DNA from: Mantis religiosa
Taxonomy: Eukaryota > Arthropoda > Insecta > Mantodea > Mantidae
Length of the DNA stretch: 64,000 bases
Assembly (NCBI GenBank): GCA_030765055.1
Contig: JAUKNK010000331.1
Location: 372,001-436,000, forward strand
Direction of reading: 5' to 3'
In this document: piece after piece, positions 45,722-58,022 of the stretch
Layout of the letters: every line of letters starts with the position of its first letter
Numbering within the stretch: the first letter of the stretch is position 1
Notes under the pieces: model-generated
Told to the model about the DNA's origin: nothing
What the model saw: the letters and a program-made list of their open reading frames with translations, nothing else
The model's database searches: none
Position numbers and translations under genes: made by a program

Positions 45722-47690
45722 ATAATGATATAATGATAATATGTTAATAAGGGCACTCAACTGCAGTAGTCATCAGCGCCCTTACAAAAGAAAACTAATT
45801 CATGGCAATAGCCAGATATAAATTATTCAAAAATTTTAAAACAGATCAAAACAAAATGACAAAAAATAAATAAGCCAAATGGATAAAAAACAATTAAAAC
45901 TATAAGTACGAAATAAATACCAAGATGCATAAAATACTACTTTCAAAATCAACTTGCCAGGACAAAAGCTACCTGCCTAGAGGTGGTCGAACCAATTTGT
46001 TCCTTTTCTTTGGAGCAGGGATAGCGCTTTCAGCAGGTTTTTCCTGCCTTTTCGTCACTGTCGTTTGTGCAGTGAGGACAGGATCCACCCGCTCCACATC
46101 GTCAATGGAAGAGGACGGCTTACGCACTGGTGACTTCGAATCCAGTCTCTCGACAGGCTCGGAAACTGCAACCGGCGAAGATGAAAGTCGCTGATCGGCG
46201 TCCTCTCCAGATAAATCCTCAGATGTTGTGGACTTTTGTGCTAGCTAGCTCTTCTTTTCCTAGTCTTACTATTTACCTTGAGGAAGTCCATTCTGTCGTA
46301 AGTGGTCTTAAATTTTCTTGGCGATACATTATATATTACCGGTTCACATGCACTTGAAGTGGATGCTTTCGGCGGTGACTTGGCTGAATCCTTCTTCTTA
46401 GGACTGGACTTGGTTGGCGCACTCACTGTTGTTCATGTTGGTGTTTGTTGCTTTGGCTGTGATCTTGGTGTAATTGATCTTTCGGATACTACTTCCCTGT
46501 TTATTTCACAGGTTTGTGTTGTGATTTCACGTCTAGGTACCGGCTTAGCTGCAACTGCACTGTAAGTAACGGTCCTGGATACAGAAGGCTGGCGAATACG
46601 TAAGAGTTTCCGGGCTTCCACGAAGGACACCCTCTCTCTTACCCGGATCTCTTGGATCGCCTTCTCCTCCATAAAACGGGGACATTCTCTGGAGTTTGCT
46701 GAGTGATTACCACTGCAGTGAACACACTTTGCGGGTGAAGTGCATGCATTGTCAAGCTTGATTTCCCCGCAGTCAACGCAAGTGGCAACTCCATTACATG
46801 AATCACTTGTGTGGCCAAAGCGCTGGTATTTGCAACACTTCAGTGGATTAGGTATATACTGCCTCATTTCAATAGCTTCATACCTTGCCTTAATTCTTTT
46901 CGGGAGTTCTACCCGATCAAAGGTAAGAAACAGGGTACGAGTGGGCATTAGTTCACCTCGTTCTTTGTGGTGAACTCTATATAAATTAGTCACACCTTGT
47001 TCTGCCAAGTTTTCCTGAATCTCCTCATTGGACATACCATCCAATGCGCTGGTGTCTACAACACCACGCGAGGAGTTCAGAGTCCTATGCAATTCAACGC
47101 GCACCAGATAGCTCGCAAGCATATTGGCTTTCAAGATTTTAGCAGCCTGTGTCGAAGAAACTGCTTCGACCAGGAGCGTGCCATTGCGAGATCTAGTACA
47201 TGCCTTCACAGAACTAGCAATACTATCTAAGCCCTTCTGAATAATGAACGGATTCACGGTACTAAACTTCCGACCTTCCTCAGTTCTATAAATAAGTAGC
47301 GAGGACCACAAGACTCAACTACTTCTTTTCCACTTTTGTTAAACTTTTTGTTATTATGATTAAATTTTGCCATAATAAGTGGATTAGAATTCATCCCCCA
47401 GTGCTCCCCACCCACCACGGAGCCCAACAAGGGCTACACAGGGGATATAGCGAGCTCGCCGTCCCACTCACCCTGGAGTTAGGTACAATACCTAGTCCAG
47501 GCCGATTGATTAAGGGTGGGTTAGTCCCTAACCTCCCGTTTAGGCAAAGCAGAAGCCAAAGTAGTGTATTAGAAATGCGCACCCTCCCCGAATTCAGAAG
47601 AACACTGGTACGAGCTCAGATACGCATCCCTCAACCACCAGGACAAAACTTCCCACTGACACGGGTCTTCTCGCACGGCCTACACGTAGT
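45722..47690 (-). mobile_element. ORF1-only LINE derivative, copy B
   Basis: 5' UTR 47374-47690, ORF1 45969-47373, then a 3' UTR of about 240 bp with AAGGGCACTCAACTG and a TAATGATA-type tail at 45722-45750. No endonuclease or reverse transcriptase is present between ORF1 and the tail, so the element would need enzymes in trans. Confidence 0.8.
45969..47373 (-). pseudogene. LINE ORF1 (nucleic-acid-binding gag-like protein)
   Basis: Starts at the ATG at 47371-47373 (MAKFNHNN...). After a frameshift near 47300 it runs from RTEEGRKFSTVNPFIIQKG. The middle has VTNLYRVHHKERGELMPTRT and the cysteine pattern CCKYQRFGHTSDSC, CVDCGEIKLDNAC and CVHCSGNHSANSREC, i.e. tandem zinc knuckles. A TGA at 46433-46435 interrupts the frame, a further frameshift lies at 46240-46250, and the basic C-terminus ends PPLGR-stop at 45969-45971. 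In jockey- and I-type LINEs this protein coats the RNA. It is broken by at least two frameshifts and one nonsense codon. Confidence 0.85.
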
Positions 47691-47807
47691 TATCATATGA
47701 GTAACCGGCCTAATTATGAGTACCAGATTCCAGTGGCAGAAATTGGTGGGGCCTTTTTTTAACATATTATGGTAATGGTTGTCATTATATAGTGGAATGT
47801 CGATCAG

Positions 47808-47973
47808 GGTGAGTTACTTGGATAAGGTTTTTTTCCGGAGTTTTCCCTTATCCTAAAAGACGAATGTGTAACTCTCAGCTCTATAGACTCTGGGCTCATT
47901 TGAGCATCATTTGATCCATTCCATTCATCGCCCAATATGACAAAGTTGGAGGACTTAAATTACAAAAAAAAAA
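47808..47973 (+). repeat. SINE family S1, 3' body (copy B of 1068-1235)
   Basis: GGTGAGTTACTTGGATAAGG through an A-run at about 47973; head missing, as in copy A. Confidence 0.75.
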
Positions 47974-49204
47974 GGATGTCTTATTAGCTCTGAAGGTTAA
48001 GTTCTGCAGTATCTCTACTTCAGGAATCAATTATTTTGGAGTCTGCTTGTTACCTTTCTTTTCCTCTGAGAAGAAACAAACCTCTGCACCTGGGGATTGT
48101 AGATATAAAAAAGGCTATTTTTGTAATATTGCTTTTAATTGGAAATTAGTAACTGTAATTCATAGGTAATAAATAATACCTTTGGAGCAACAGATATGTA
48201 GTTTCACCACAGGATCTTAAAAACTGAATCAAACCCAAAGCCAGCAATCAGCCTTCTTCAAATACATGATTGATGTCTAGTACAACATTTACAGGAAACA
48301 GCATTTCCCTATTGCTTACAAGGGAACTGTCACTATGCTCACACCTGTATGTGCTTGAGAGTTTGATGGCATCATCTCTGCTCTATGTGGGGCCTGTGTG
48401 CGGAGTATAGATGGAAGTACCCAAAAATGATTCCAGAACATCGGAACAGATAGGCATAATAACACAACACGTATGTGAAGATTTTTACTCCTGACAAGCA
48501 GTGGTGTACACTTAGCATACGTAAGCAGCGCCGTCCTTCACACCGGAAACACAGCTGAAGAGGGATGTCCAGTAACTACTTGCAAGTGGTCATATGCTGC
48601 ACTTTTCAGGCTTCAATTTTGGGTGTTCTGATTTCACTTCGCAGCAGATTTGGTTTAAATACGGCCAGCATTTTCAGATGCATAGTGATGTGAATACACT
48701 GACAGTTCCCTTGTCAGTGAAGCTGGGTGTGGGAAGTAATGTTCTTCTGGTCCCTTGAAACCATACGAAATGTTCTTTCTTTTTGTGTGTGTGAGAAAAT
48801 GAGAGAAAAGCACAACTCAAAACCATTATATTGGACAATTTCATGCGGCATTATTTTTATCAATACTTAATAGAAATAATCATACCATCATTAAAGCAGT
48901 GAAGTTTGGAGTTTTGTGCTGTACAAGAGATTTTCATTCATCTGCTAATGAGAAATATGGAACATGTTTTTGTGGGGCAAATGGACACTTTACTGATCGC
49001 TCATAGCTAGTGAGTGTGCTTGAATGTGAAGACAATTTTGATGTCCACTGACCACCACATCATTAATCTGAGGGTGGTTTCACGACAGAGAATGGTCTGT
49101 CATCAACAGAAAGCATTATTTGTTCAGGGGAGTGTACACCAGTGTGTGTGTTGAGCTGTTTAATGCTGCATATTTGTGTGTTATGTGATTGAAACTGTTG
49201 TTCT

Positions 49205-49400
49205 TTATGTAATTATATGATGCAAATATTTCCTGTATATACCAAATGTTAAATTTTCTTGTTCTTCGATTATTTTTAGATCTAAGAAGGGTAACATGCC
49301 TTCTTCTTCCACTTCCATTGTGAATTTTATTGAGTGAATTTGTAAGTTGATTAACTTAATGGAGTCTTGTATGAACCTGTGGGGGAGAATCAAGGATGGT
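49205..49400 (-). pseudogene. Penelope-like reverse-transcriptase fragment (copy B)
   Basis: A 62-codon minus-strand frame contains IKFTMEVEEEGMLPFLDLKI followed by ENLTFGIYRKYLHH. This matches the Penelope RT region where the pattern FTxExExxxLPFLDxx...YRKxTHT is conserved. The rest of the RT is not recognisable and the nuclease domain is absent. Confidence 0.65.
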
Positions 49401-49871
49401 GTTTATATCACTCTACTTCCAGTAATGTTGGCAAAATTGAGAAGGCGCATTGCCAAAGCTATTGAGAGGGTGTGGTATGAATGAGTTCATAAGCTGTACT
49501 ACACGTGCATCTGACTTGTAACAAGTGGTGGGATGATAGTTTATGTTAAACATTGGTGAAATTACAGAATTACGAAAATGTCCAATAAATTGTAGACACC
49601 CCATATAACATTTTTTCTGACTTTTTCAGGAATACTGAGGGAAAAGTTATACATTACACATCACAAACAAGGCATTACATTGGGGGGAAAAAAATTAATT
49701 TTAAGTAACCCTATCACCTACTGAAAAGCGGCATTGTCTTACAACCAAAATTTTAATATTTTGACAGTCCCTCAATATATAAAATGTGATTTAAAAATGT
49801 AAATTTGTGATATACACCATATACAGCATAGTTAAGAACAAATAGCTTGTTGATTTAACACTGAAGCCACA

Positions 49872-50175
49872 TCATTGCCGAGTGGTTACACTACTTGGTT
49901 CTCACCAAGGTGGCCTGTGTTGGATCCCAGGAGATGCATGTGAGATTTATGATGGACAACACAGCGCTGAGGTAGGTTTTCTCTGGGATGTCTGGTTTAC
50001 CCCACCAATTTCCAGCAATTGCTCCATCATCAGTTTCCTATCGTTTCATCTCGCTCTCATACTGTCACGCACTTCTCTCACTCTCATACCAGGCATCAAG
50101 CTGATTAGCCATCCTGGATTCTCTCTCTCACAGATACAGAGATTCCGTTCCTCAACCCACTGCCTAAGGGCATAA
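49872..50175 (+). repeat. SINE family S2 (copy B of 3030-3332)
   Basis: Same head and body as copy A, with only scattered substitutions. Confidence 0.8.
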
Positions 50176-50642
50176 AGGTTAATGGGAACAAGAATACCCC
50201 AACAACTCATAATGGTATAAGAGGGCAGTTGAAGAAATAAATGGTTATTTTTTATAACTCAAAACTTTGTACTCTTTTAGGTATCATGGTTTCCTTTCTT
50301 TTATTTTAAATTTGCACCAAATCTTATAACTTTGCATTTGCAATCATCGATATATCTTGATAGGTTTTGCTTTATATTTTAAACTGATGTGTCTTATGGC
50401 ATTTACTATTCTTCTATGGATGAAATGAACACAACATAACACAATACCAAGCTTCTTCATATCTTCCAGCAAAATAACACAAAAATATTTAAGAAATCCC
50501 CAACCAAACTATCCTTTAGAACAAACAATTTTGCTGATATTTTATTACTTTAAAAATTTCTCCAATGATTTTAAATAAAAGAGGTACTATATATTTAAGA
50601 TATATGCACAAAGAATAAAGCATCCTAGCTGAAAATTATTGT

Positions 50643-52064
50643 ATAGGTGCATTCAAAAACGAAACGAGCCAGAGACATTATTACAGAAATCACTACCTGT
50701 ATGTTAGAAGTATTGGCACTGGCTGTTGAGATACTTGTCCCAATGTGACACAAGGCGGTGAAATTGTTGTTCGAGGTGAATCGTTTGCCCCTCAGAGCCT
50801 TCTGAAGGGACCAAAAATGGCGCAGTAACCGGACTGTATGCAGGGTGGCTGAGAACCATCCGTTTGAATTTCTGCAGAAGTGCACGGCTGTGTTGGCCGT
50901 ATGAGGCTTTGCATTGTCGAGGAGCAAAATGACTCCACGGGTGAGATTGCCCGAATGTTTTGATATGATCGCGGGGCCATCTTGGTAAAAGAAGAACGCC
51001 CGTATAACCTTTCCTACACTGGTGTGGATGGCCTTGGCTGTTTTGGGTGGTGGTTACCCCAAATGCTCCCACTGGAGACTTTGTTGTTTTGGTTCTGGTT
51101 CGAAGTGATGACACCATGACTCATCTTCAGCCACCACTCGTGCCAGGAACTCATTCCCTTCCCTAGCATAGCGCTGCAGATGACCAAGACAGTGGACCAT
51201 TTAACATGAATCCTGATGTGGTTGAAGACTGTGGGGCACCCATTGGACACACACTTTGTGCAAGAGCAGTTGCTCCTTAATGATGTATCAACAAATCCAA
51301 CCTTAGCAGCTATGTCTTTCACTGTCACTCGACAGTCCTGTTTTTCTTTTTGTTTTTAATGTTACGTCTTCCAACGTTAAGTCATATCGGACAGTGAATG
51401 AAATGGCTGAAATGATGCTCAAATGGGCCCAGGGTCCATGGAGCTTACAGCTACCTGACATTCGTCTGTGAGGATAAGGGAAAACACTGGAAAAAAACTT
51501 ATCCAGGTAACTCACCCTGACCGAGATTCGAACTCGGACCTCTTGAACGTGAGGCAGACATGCTACCATCTACGCTACCGAGGCGGGCAACAGTCCTGGG
51601 TAATGAGAGCATCAACCAAATGGATGATATCATTGGTAGTGCAATGTGGTGCTCCAGACCGTGCACCGTCGGCTAACGACACCTGCACCATCCTGAAGCG
51701 TTTGAGCCACACTCTGACCCTAGCAAGGCACATGCAGTGTTCACCATACACTTGTGACATTCGACTATGAATGTCCGTTCCCCTACTCCTTCCACTGTCA
51801 GAAAATGAACAACACCTCTTTGCTCTTCTTTTGACGCCTCCGTTTCACTGTTTGCAATGTGACTGGCAGTGTTGGATGATTGATGCACGCTGCTACTAGT
51901 GTTGTATAGTCACGTGATGTGCACGCACACCCTCTAGCGACGGGCTATGAACTTCCAGGCTCTGGTTAGAACAACACTTCGTTACACATGCGACAATATT
52001 ACCATCAAGTCACTAGTTTGTGGATACCAGACTCCAGGTTGTTTCTTTTTGAATGCCCTTTATA
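50643..52064 (-). mobile_element. Mariner-like transposon, dead (copy B)
   Basis: Inverted repeats TAGGTGCATTCAAAAACGAA (left) and TTTCTTTTTGAATGCCC (right). Transposase pieces on the minus strand are GEHCMCLARVRVWLKRFRM with SLADGARSGAPHCTTNDI (51575-51760), VGFVDTSL (about 51290) and the catalytic C-terminal part (50700-51110). It has multiple frameshifts and is interrupted by a SINE at 51341-51589. Confidence 0.85.
51341..51589 (-). mobile_element. SINE family S1, complete copy inside the mariner
   Basis: The minus strand begins GCCCGCCTCGGTAGCGTAGA, with A box, GTCTGCCTCACG (valine CAC-like anticodon region) and B box GAGTTCGAATCTC. The body is GGTGAGTTACCTGGATAAG and the A-rich tail is at the left. 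A 9-bp target duplication ACAGTCCTG (51332-51340, 51590-51598) flanks it. Copy A (about 4575-4595) shows the empty site, so insertion followed the segmental duplication. Confidence 0.92.
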
Positions 52065-52530
52065 AATAGACTTCATTCATTCCTCTGCATTAATATAGAA
52101 TTTTATATAACCATCTTATCTTGGTATAAATTGTGCTATGCTAAGATGTTTAAAGGTGTACTAACAAAATAAAGTTGTAATAAAAGTTGAGTGTTGTTTC
52201 CATATGTTCCACGGAACTAACACCACAATGTTTCCTTTAAAATAATATCTGTATCAAATTAATCAACTGACAATCTTACCTTAAGTATTTTACTGAAGTG
52301 AAGTCCTCACCCTGTAACAATAAATCAAATAGCATTAGTTAAATGTTCTGCTAGGCCTATTATCTTTCTAAGTAACAGTTTTGATTCAGTTGAAAACTAT
52401 CCTCTGATATTAGTTGACTAATAAGTGAAACACAACATTGCAGTCTCTTCTTTATTTTACAATAACCAGAAGTATCTACATCTAATTATAGTTTCCAGTA
52501 ATAATATTTGACTACATAGTTTACCGATAG

Positions 52531-53284
52531 TCTAGCCTGTGTATTCTGTTCCTCTAAAATAAACACTTTCCGTTAATAGAAACTAAATTAAAGTGCCAAT
52601 TTCATACATAACAAATATTACAATAAATTATAATTATTTGTTACAAACTTCTCTTATCTTTTTAAGAAAACTGATGAAGTTTCCACAGAATTCAAGAGAC
52701 TATTATGCGTTTCAAATGGGAAGGTGTTTGTCTTTGAGTGCTACTAGGTGAGCAACCAATCTGAGTACTGCAGTGTTGTCATATGGCATTGCCTAAGTGA
52801 TGTGTGACGAGCGACAAATTAATCAATCTCTAATAAATACTATTCGTGCTAAGACAAAAATTCAGATTTTGCCAAAACTGATCCACGAGGAGGGAGAGAG
52901 TAATGTATTTAACATAACGTAAAACCCATATCTTTAGCTCAAATAGTTTTCCTAATACAATTAAAGTAGATACCATTATAACAATGCATTGTGACGTAAA
53001 CACTGTAATGAATATTATTATTGGTTGGCATGTATGCGTGAACGTATATTTGAAATTACTCAGCTGAAACATAAACATTTGACATGATGTGGTAAAAGAA
53101 ATATGTACTTTGAATAAGCCAAGGTGTTTGTTAAATTCGATGAGTGGAAACAATACACTTCTTGCTAGTCTGGCAGAACGTGTCTGGTCACATTATATCT
53201 TTGATTATGAATGGTTAGTAATCTCTATTTACTCTAGAGCGTTCAAAGAAGTATTACTCAGTTACTCTTTTATGAAAAGGTGTA
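52531..53284. other. AT-rich DNA, nothing recognised
   Basis: No gene-like frame; the last 200 bases may be badly decayed upstream parts of the transposase fragment that follows. Confidence 0.4.
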
Positions 53285-53610
53285 TTAGCTGGATCAATGA
53301 GATACGTTTCACCTTCCCTTCCTTACTACTGCCAGACCAATCCAATTGAAATAATGTGGGCTCAAATTATGTTACAAACAGAAATAATATTTTTAAACTG
53401 TCTAACCTTGAACGACTCACTCACAAAGAAACTGACAAGCACACAAGACTGGGAAAACTGCATGAGACCTCAGATAAACTACAAGAAGACGACTTCTGAA
53501 AATAAATAGCACGTAACGAGATTTTAGAGCCTATCATTATACATTTGCAGTACTCAGACGATGAAGACAATGACAGTGATGAATTATCTCTTAACGTAAG
53601 TAACTTTCAC
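53285..53610 (+). pseudogene. DDE transposase-type C-terminal fragment
   Basis: The frame reads SLPYYCQTNPIEIMWAQIML, then LNCLTLNDSLTKKLTSTQDW and ENC, matching the pattern LPPYHCxxNPIExxWxQxK...W of DDE-type transposase tails common in insects. In the next frames it continues DKLQEDDF and ends in an acidic tail SDDEDNDSDE (about 53555-53585). Small frameshifts are present. The upstream catalytic domain is not recognisable. It may be the partner family of the N-terminal fragment at 8816-8973. Confidence 0.6.
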
Positions 53611-54427
53611 AGTTATACGGATGCACCGCTGGTATTTTCGTTGGATTAGAAAAATAAGTAATTCATAAACTATAATTTACTTTAAAATAAATATTTAAAA
53701 CCTTTGCGTAATATATGAATATTCATGTTGCAATTGTGATTTCAACAACTGCATTATTATAAAACTTTGGTAAATTCAGTTTGTGTTCCCATACGTCTAG
53801 TGCCATGAACACTAGCAATTGTGCAAGAGAGAGGGAAATATAAAAAGAGTGGGGATAACGAGGTGGTAATGGTGAAGGCTCTAACATATCTGATTCGCCA
53901 CAGGCAAGAACTCTTCCAGTTTGAAACACATAATAGTTTGGAAAATCCTTATTTGCATTGTTAGTCTGTTTATTCCTGTTATGGTTACACTTGTTAGGGG
54001 ACAGGTAAATCTATTACCAAACTCTGAAAATAAAACAAAGTTAAAGACACAATCAACTGGCAGTAGATAGAGTCAAAAAAATATAAAAAATAAACTCCGC
54101 TTTCTTATGTTCCGATGCCTAGATTCTATATCGGAACCTTTTAACTATTTCTTATTTTCTTTTATAAATTTATTAATTATAAGAATAACTTTTTTTTATT
54201 GTTTGCAGAAACAATAACCTAAGTGACTGCTAAACTTTGCAGTCAACTAACCTAACAACTATCCTAATTATATTTTCTCTTTTGTTTCCAAATTAGTCTC
54301 TCTCTTCAATTATATATATCGCTGTCAAGTCAATCCGATTTCAGTCTATAGCACCTTGTTGGTTTATAAGCTCTTCTCCTCCCAGCTAATGGATATTTTC
54401 AATTTCAAAATCTTCTTATTCCTCTTC
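53611..54427. other. AT-rich DNA including the R1-type element 3' UTR
   Basis: Sequence immediately below 54428 would be the 3' UTR of the minus-strand R1-type LINE. No poly(A) boundary could be fixed. Confidence 0.4.
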
Positions 54428-55380
54428 TTATACTGGTGTTGCTTCCTCAATTGGATCTCTTCCTATGTTCATATTTCCTTCCATCTCTCGTCTTTGGAGT
54501 CTAGTTGATCGTCTTATTTGTTGAAGTGTTGCAGGTGTAGCCAATTCTATTGGTGTCAATTTCTTAGAAGTTATATATTGTTCCCAAGCTTTTGTTGAAA
54601 TGATGTTTGTTATTGTGTCTAACTTATTGAACTCCTCTGCATCTCTTATTATTTCCCATGTTATCTTTCCTTGCAGCTCTTGTCTCAAATTATCCACTTC
54701 TCGATGCTCCTGACACTCGAAAATTTGGTGTTCTGGTGTATCCTCTATGCTGCATGCTGTACATAGACTTGTCGCACGTCTTCCTATCCTCTTAAAGTAG
54801 GTGGCATAAGGTCCATGTCCACTACTAAAATGGATTACTCCTTTAGTTGGTTTGAAGTGGCTCATCCTTAGTCTTTCTTCTATTGTTGGAAGTAGTTCAT
54901 AAACTCGACATCCTTCCTCTATGCTGTCCCATTCGTTTTGCCATTCCTGTAATATTGTTCTTTAAATTTGCATCCTTGTCTCACATTCTACACCTACTAT
55001 TTCTCGAACTTTTTGCTGATTATTCTTTCTTCTCCAGTATTCTGCACCTCTATATCTTATGATCAAGTCCATCGGCCATATCCCTAGGATTACGAATAGA
55101 GCCATCGTGGGGGTGGTTTTAGTTCCGCCTGCATACCGTAAAAGTATCTGTCTTTGTGTTCTTCTTATTAGCATTTTGTTTCTTTTATTGCAAAGCCTTT
55201 GAGCCCATGTACTTGCTCCGGATCCCATAATCCCAGCTGCAATACTTGTATGATACAATTTGATGATATCAGTGGGTAATTTAAAATTCCTTTGAATCAA
55301 CGACGTCAACTTTCCCATCACTTTTGAAGTTTTGTGTCTTATGTAATCAATATGCATATTAAAAGTCAAATTCTCGTCAA
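54428..55380 (-). pseudogene. R1-clade LINE, 3' end of ORF2
   Basis: A single frame of about 314 codons from 55369 to the TAA at 54428-54430, interrupted by one TAA at 54962-54964. It carries the R1-type post-RT region (KLTSLIQRNFKLPTDIIKLY and GASTWAQRL). The C-terminal cysteine-histidine motif is CTACSIEDTPEHQIFEC, followed by a long basic tail. It is 5'-truncated at about 55383, where an S4 repeat begins. It may be the same family as the longer element at 59716-64000. Confidence 0.82.
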
Positions 55381-55382
55381 AT

Positions 55383-55490
55383 TCTCAAATTGAAGCCTGG
55401 GACTAAAGTACTCACAATTGTAAGTTGCCACAAACAGTGTATCTCTAATAAGAGAGCCCCTAGAGATTTACCGGCAATATATATATTTAT
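55383..55490 (+). repeat. S4 repeat piece abutting gypsy copy 4
   Basis: TGAAGCCTGGGACTAAAGTA, AGTTGCCACAAACAGTGTAT and GAGAGCCCCTAG followed by TTACCGGCAATATATATA match the S4 unit. It stops where the gypsy LTR begins (55501). Confidence 0.75.
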
Positions 55491-55500
55491 ATATATTTTG

Positions 55501-56067
55501 TGACTTTGTGGGTTCGTGAAATCCAAAGTCCAAGTTACAAACACAAAAAATTGTACTTTATTTCCGTAGAAATACGCTTCGTACACATACACAATACAAC
55601 ATACAAGCTCAACAAACACAGTCGCTTACCCTCACGCGTTCAATTACCGACTGATTGACTGACTCTCTTTGGCAGGCAGGCTGCATTTTTATCATTTTTC
55701 TAACATTCCAGAAATTTCTCAAACAATCGAGACCGTACAATTTCGTACACTCCTCCGATACACGTACACAGTCTTTTCGTATGTTCACTAACACGGCGCT
55801 CCTTCGCTGCTTGCCAAGCACTGACTCAATTCACTCAATGCAGCCCTTTTTATAGGAATATCGCCGTTTTCTCGAAGCCTCTAGTTTCAGTGAATCACCG
55901 CGAAGGTTCCAGACGGTAGGGGAAGGGGGAAGAGGCAGCCAACGATTAGTGACACCTCCCTAATCATCCCCTCAGTTAGTCACTGAGATTGATGGGTGGG
56001 TGTGGCTCGGATGCCTCTGGTCCCTTCTCAGCTGTCGTTGGTCGGGCTTTCCGATAATTGGGTGACA
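55501..56067 (-). repeat. 3' LTR of gypsy copy 4
   Basis: 567 bp on the minus strand, TGTCACCCAATTATCGG to CCCACAAAGTCA, preceded by a purine-rich tract (GAGGAGGCAGCAG, about 56068-56080). It has a TATA box TATAAAAAGG (55845-55854) and an AATAAA signal near 55562. Confidence 0.85.
55845..55854 (-). promoter_or_regulatory. TATA box in the LTR of gypsy copy 4
   Basis: TATAAAAAGG on the minus strand within the LTR, about 215 bp from the LTR start, upstream of the AATAAA signal. Confidence 0.5.
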
Positions 56068-56091
56068 CTGCTGCCTCCTCAAAGCTGGTCG

Positions 56092-58022
56092 TCCCAAACA
56101 GCCCCATCTTAGCGGGCTAGACGATCCAGGTGTACCACCAACATCTTTCCTCGGGGCACCTTCTGGATGAGGAAGACCACGTCGTTAATCCTCTTCAACA
56201 CCCAGTACGGCCCTTACCATGGCTGCTGAAGCTTCGGGCAGCGTCCCTTGGTCCGCGTACACCGGTACAACCAAACCAGGTCACCTCGCTGGAACCCTTG
56301 ACTGTTGGCTTGCCTGTCATATCTGGTCTTCATGCGTTCGCTCGCCTTCTGGATGTTCTGGCGAGCCATCTCGTGCATGTCGTGGAGGTGGTCCACCAGG
56401 TTCTCCACGTACTCGGTCACCGGCTGCTTCGCCTCCGGAGGGCTTCCATAAGCCAGGTCACAAGGGAGGCGTAACTCTCGGCCAAACATTAAGCTGGCTG
56501 GTGTCATTCCAGTTGTGTCATGTGTAGACGAGCGGGAGGCCAGCAAGAACAGTGGCACATTGACGTCCCAGTCTCGCTGATGGCTGGCCACGATCTTCCT
56601 CAGGTGTTCCTCTAAGGTCTTGATGTATCTTTCGACCATGCCATCCGACTGGGGATGTAGAGGCGTCGTGCGGGTCTTGTTCACCCCAAGCCTTTGTAGT
56701 GCCTCCTTCATTAGGTTGGACTCAAAGTTGGTACCCTGGTCACTGTGTAGCTCTAACGGCACCCCAAATCGACAGAACACCTGCTCCACGAGGCAGTCTG
56801 TGATTGTCTTTGCCTCTTGGTTTGGGATGGCATACACCTCCGGCCACTTGGTGAAGTAGTCCACGACCACCATTAGGTACTTGTTGCCTCGGTCGGAAAC
56901 TGGGAACGGTCCAGCAATGTCAACGGCGATCCGTTCGAATGGCGCTCCGACGTTGTACTGCTGCATGCGACCCCGGCTCCTAGTCTGGGGGCCACGACTC
57001 GCCGCACACACGTGACACTGACGGCACCATTTCTCAGCATCTGCTCGGAGTCTCAGCCAGTAGTAGCGCTGCCGTTGTATGTCAATCGTTCGGTTCGCTC
57101 CCAGGTGTCCTCCTGAAGTACCGGCGTGCACTTCCTCCAAGACTTCCGGGACCTTACTCCGGGGAAGTACCAACTGTTCTCTCTGAGTCTTCCCATCGGG
57201 TGACTCCCATACCCGGAACAGCACGTCCTCTCTGGTCTTCAACGAGTCCCATTGGGCCCAGTACGACTTGTAGGTGGCGCTCCTTGGTGCGATGTCCTCC
57301 CAGGTTGGTCTCGTCCCTGCCTCCACTTCCCTCAAGAGTGACCCCAAGTCTGCATCCGCCAGCTGCTCCCTCCTCAGGCCTGCGCTATCCCAACCATCCG
57401 CAGGCACTGCCACGACTACTAGGACTGCTGCGGCACGCTCCTTCTCTTCCACTCTTGTGCACTGGCCGCACTCTTCTGGACAGGGTCTTCGGGACATGGC
57501 GTCAGCGTTACCGTGGCTCTTCCCTCTACGATGTTCCGAGGTGAAGTCGTACTCCTGCAGTCTCTGGACCCAACGTGCTGTCTGGCCTTCCAGGTTCCTA
57601 AAGCTCAATAGCCAGGTCAGGGCGGAATGGTCAGTCCTCAGGTGTAATGGCTGACCGTACAGGTACTTGTGGAAGTGCTCCAATGTCTCTACTGCCGCCA
57701 GTAACTCTCGTCGGGTGGCGCAGTAGTTCTTCTCTGCCTTGGATAGCGTCTTGCTGTAGTAGGCTATCACCCGCTCGTGGCCGTCCTGGATCTGCGATAG
57801 GACACCTCCAATGCAATGGTCGCTGGCGTCGGTGTCCACAATGAAGGCACCACCGGGTTGTGGGAAACCCAAAATTGGAGCATTGCACAGGGTCTCCTTT
57901 AGGTGCTGGAAAGCGTCTTCGGCGTCTTCGTCCACGCATAAGGCCGGTGTTCTTCTGTCAGGCGGGTGAGGGGTTTTGCGATGTTGGAGAACCCGTTTAT
58001 GAAGCGGCGGTAATAACCTCAC
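56092..58022 (-). pseudogene. RNase H and integrase of gypsy copy 4
   Basis: A 602-codon open stretch (58022-56214). RNase H: ILGFPQPGGAFIVDTDASDH, RRELLAAVETLEHFHKYLYG, RTDHSALTWLLSF and EHRRGKSHGNADAMSR. Integrase: HHCC zinc region (GTSGGHLGANRTI ... WCRQCHVC), catalytic AVDIAGPF, HSDQGTNFES and the glutamate of MVERYIKTLEE, spaced D-35-E as expected. In-frame stops at about 56214 and 56118 interrupt the C-terminal tail (RINDVVFLIQKVPRGKMLVV). At its start a TGA (58020-58022) and a frameshift near 57945 separate it from the reverse transcriptase. The integrase core itself shows no lesion. Confidence 0.88.

Larger units (their letters stand above)
46765..52530. repeat. Segmental duplication, copy B
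   Basis: Same order and orientation as 1-5539. It is longer, mainly because of a SINE (51341-51589) and a 108-bp block (48513-48620). Confidence 0.93.
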
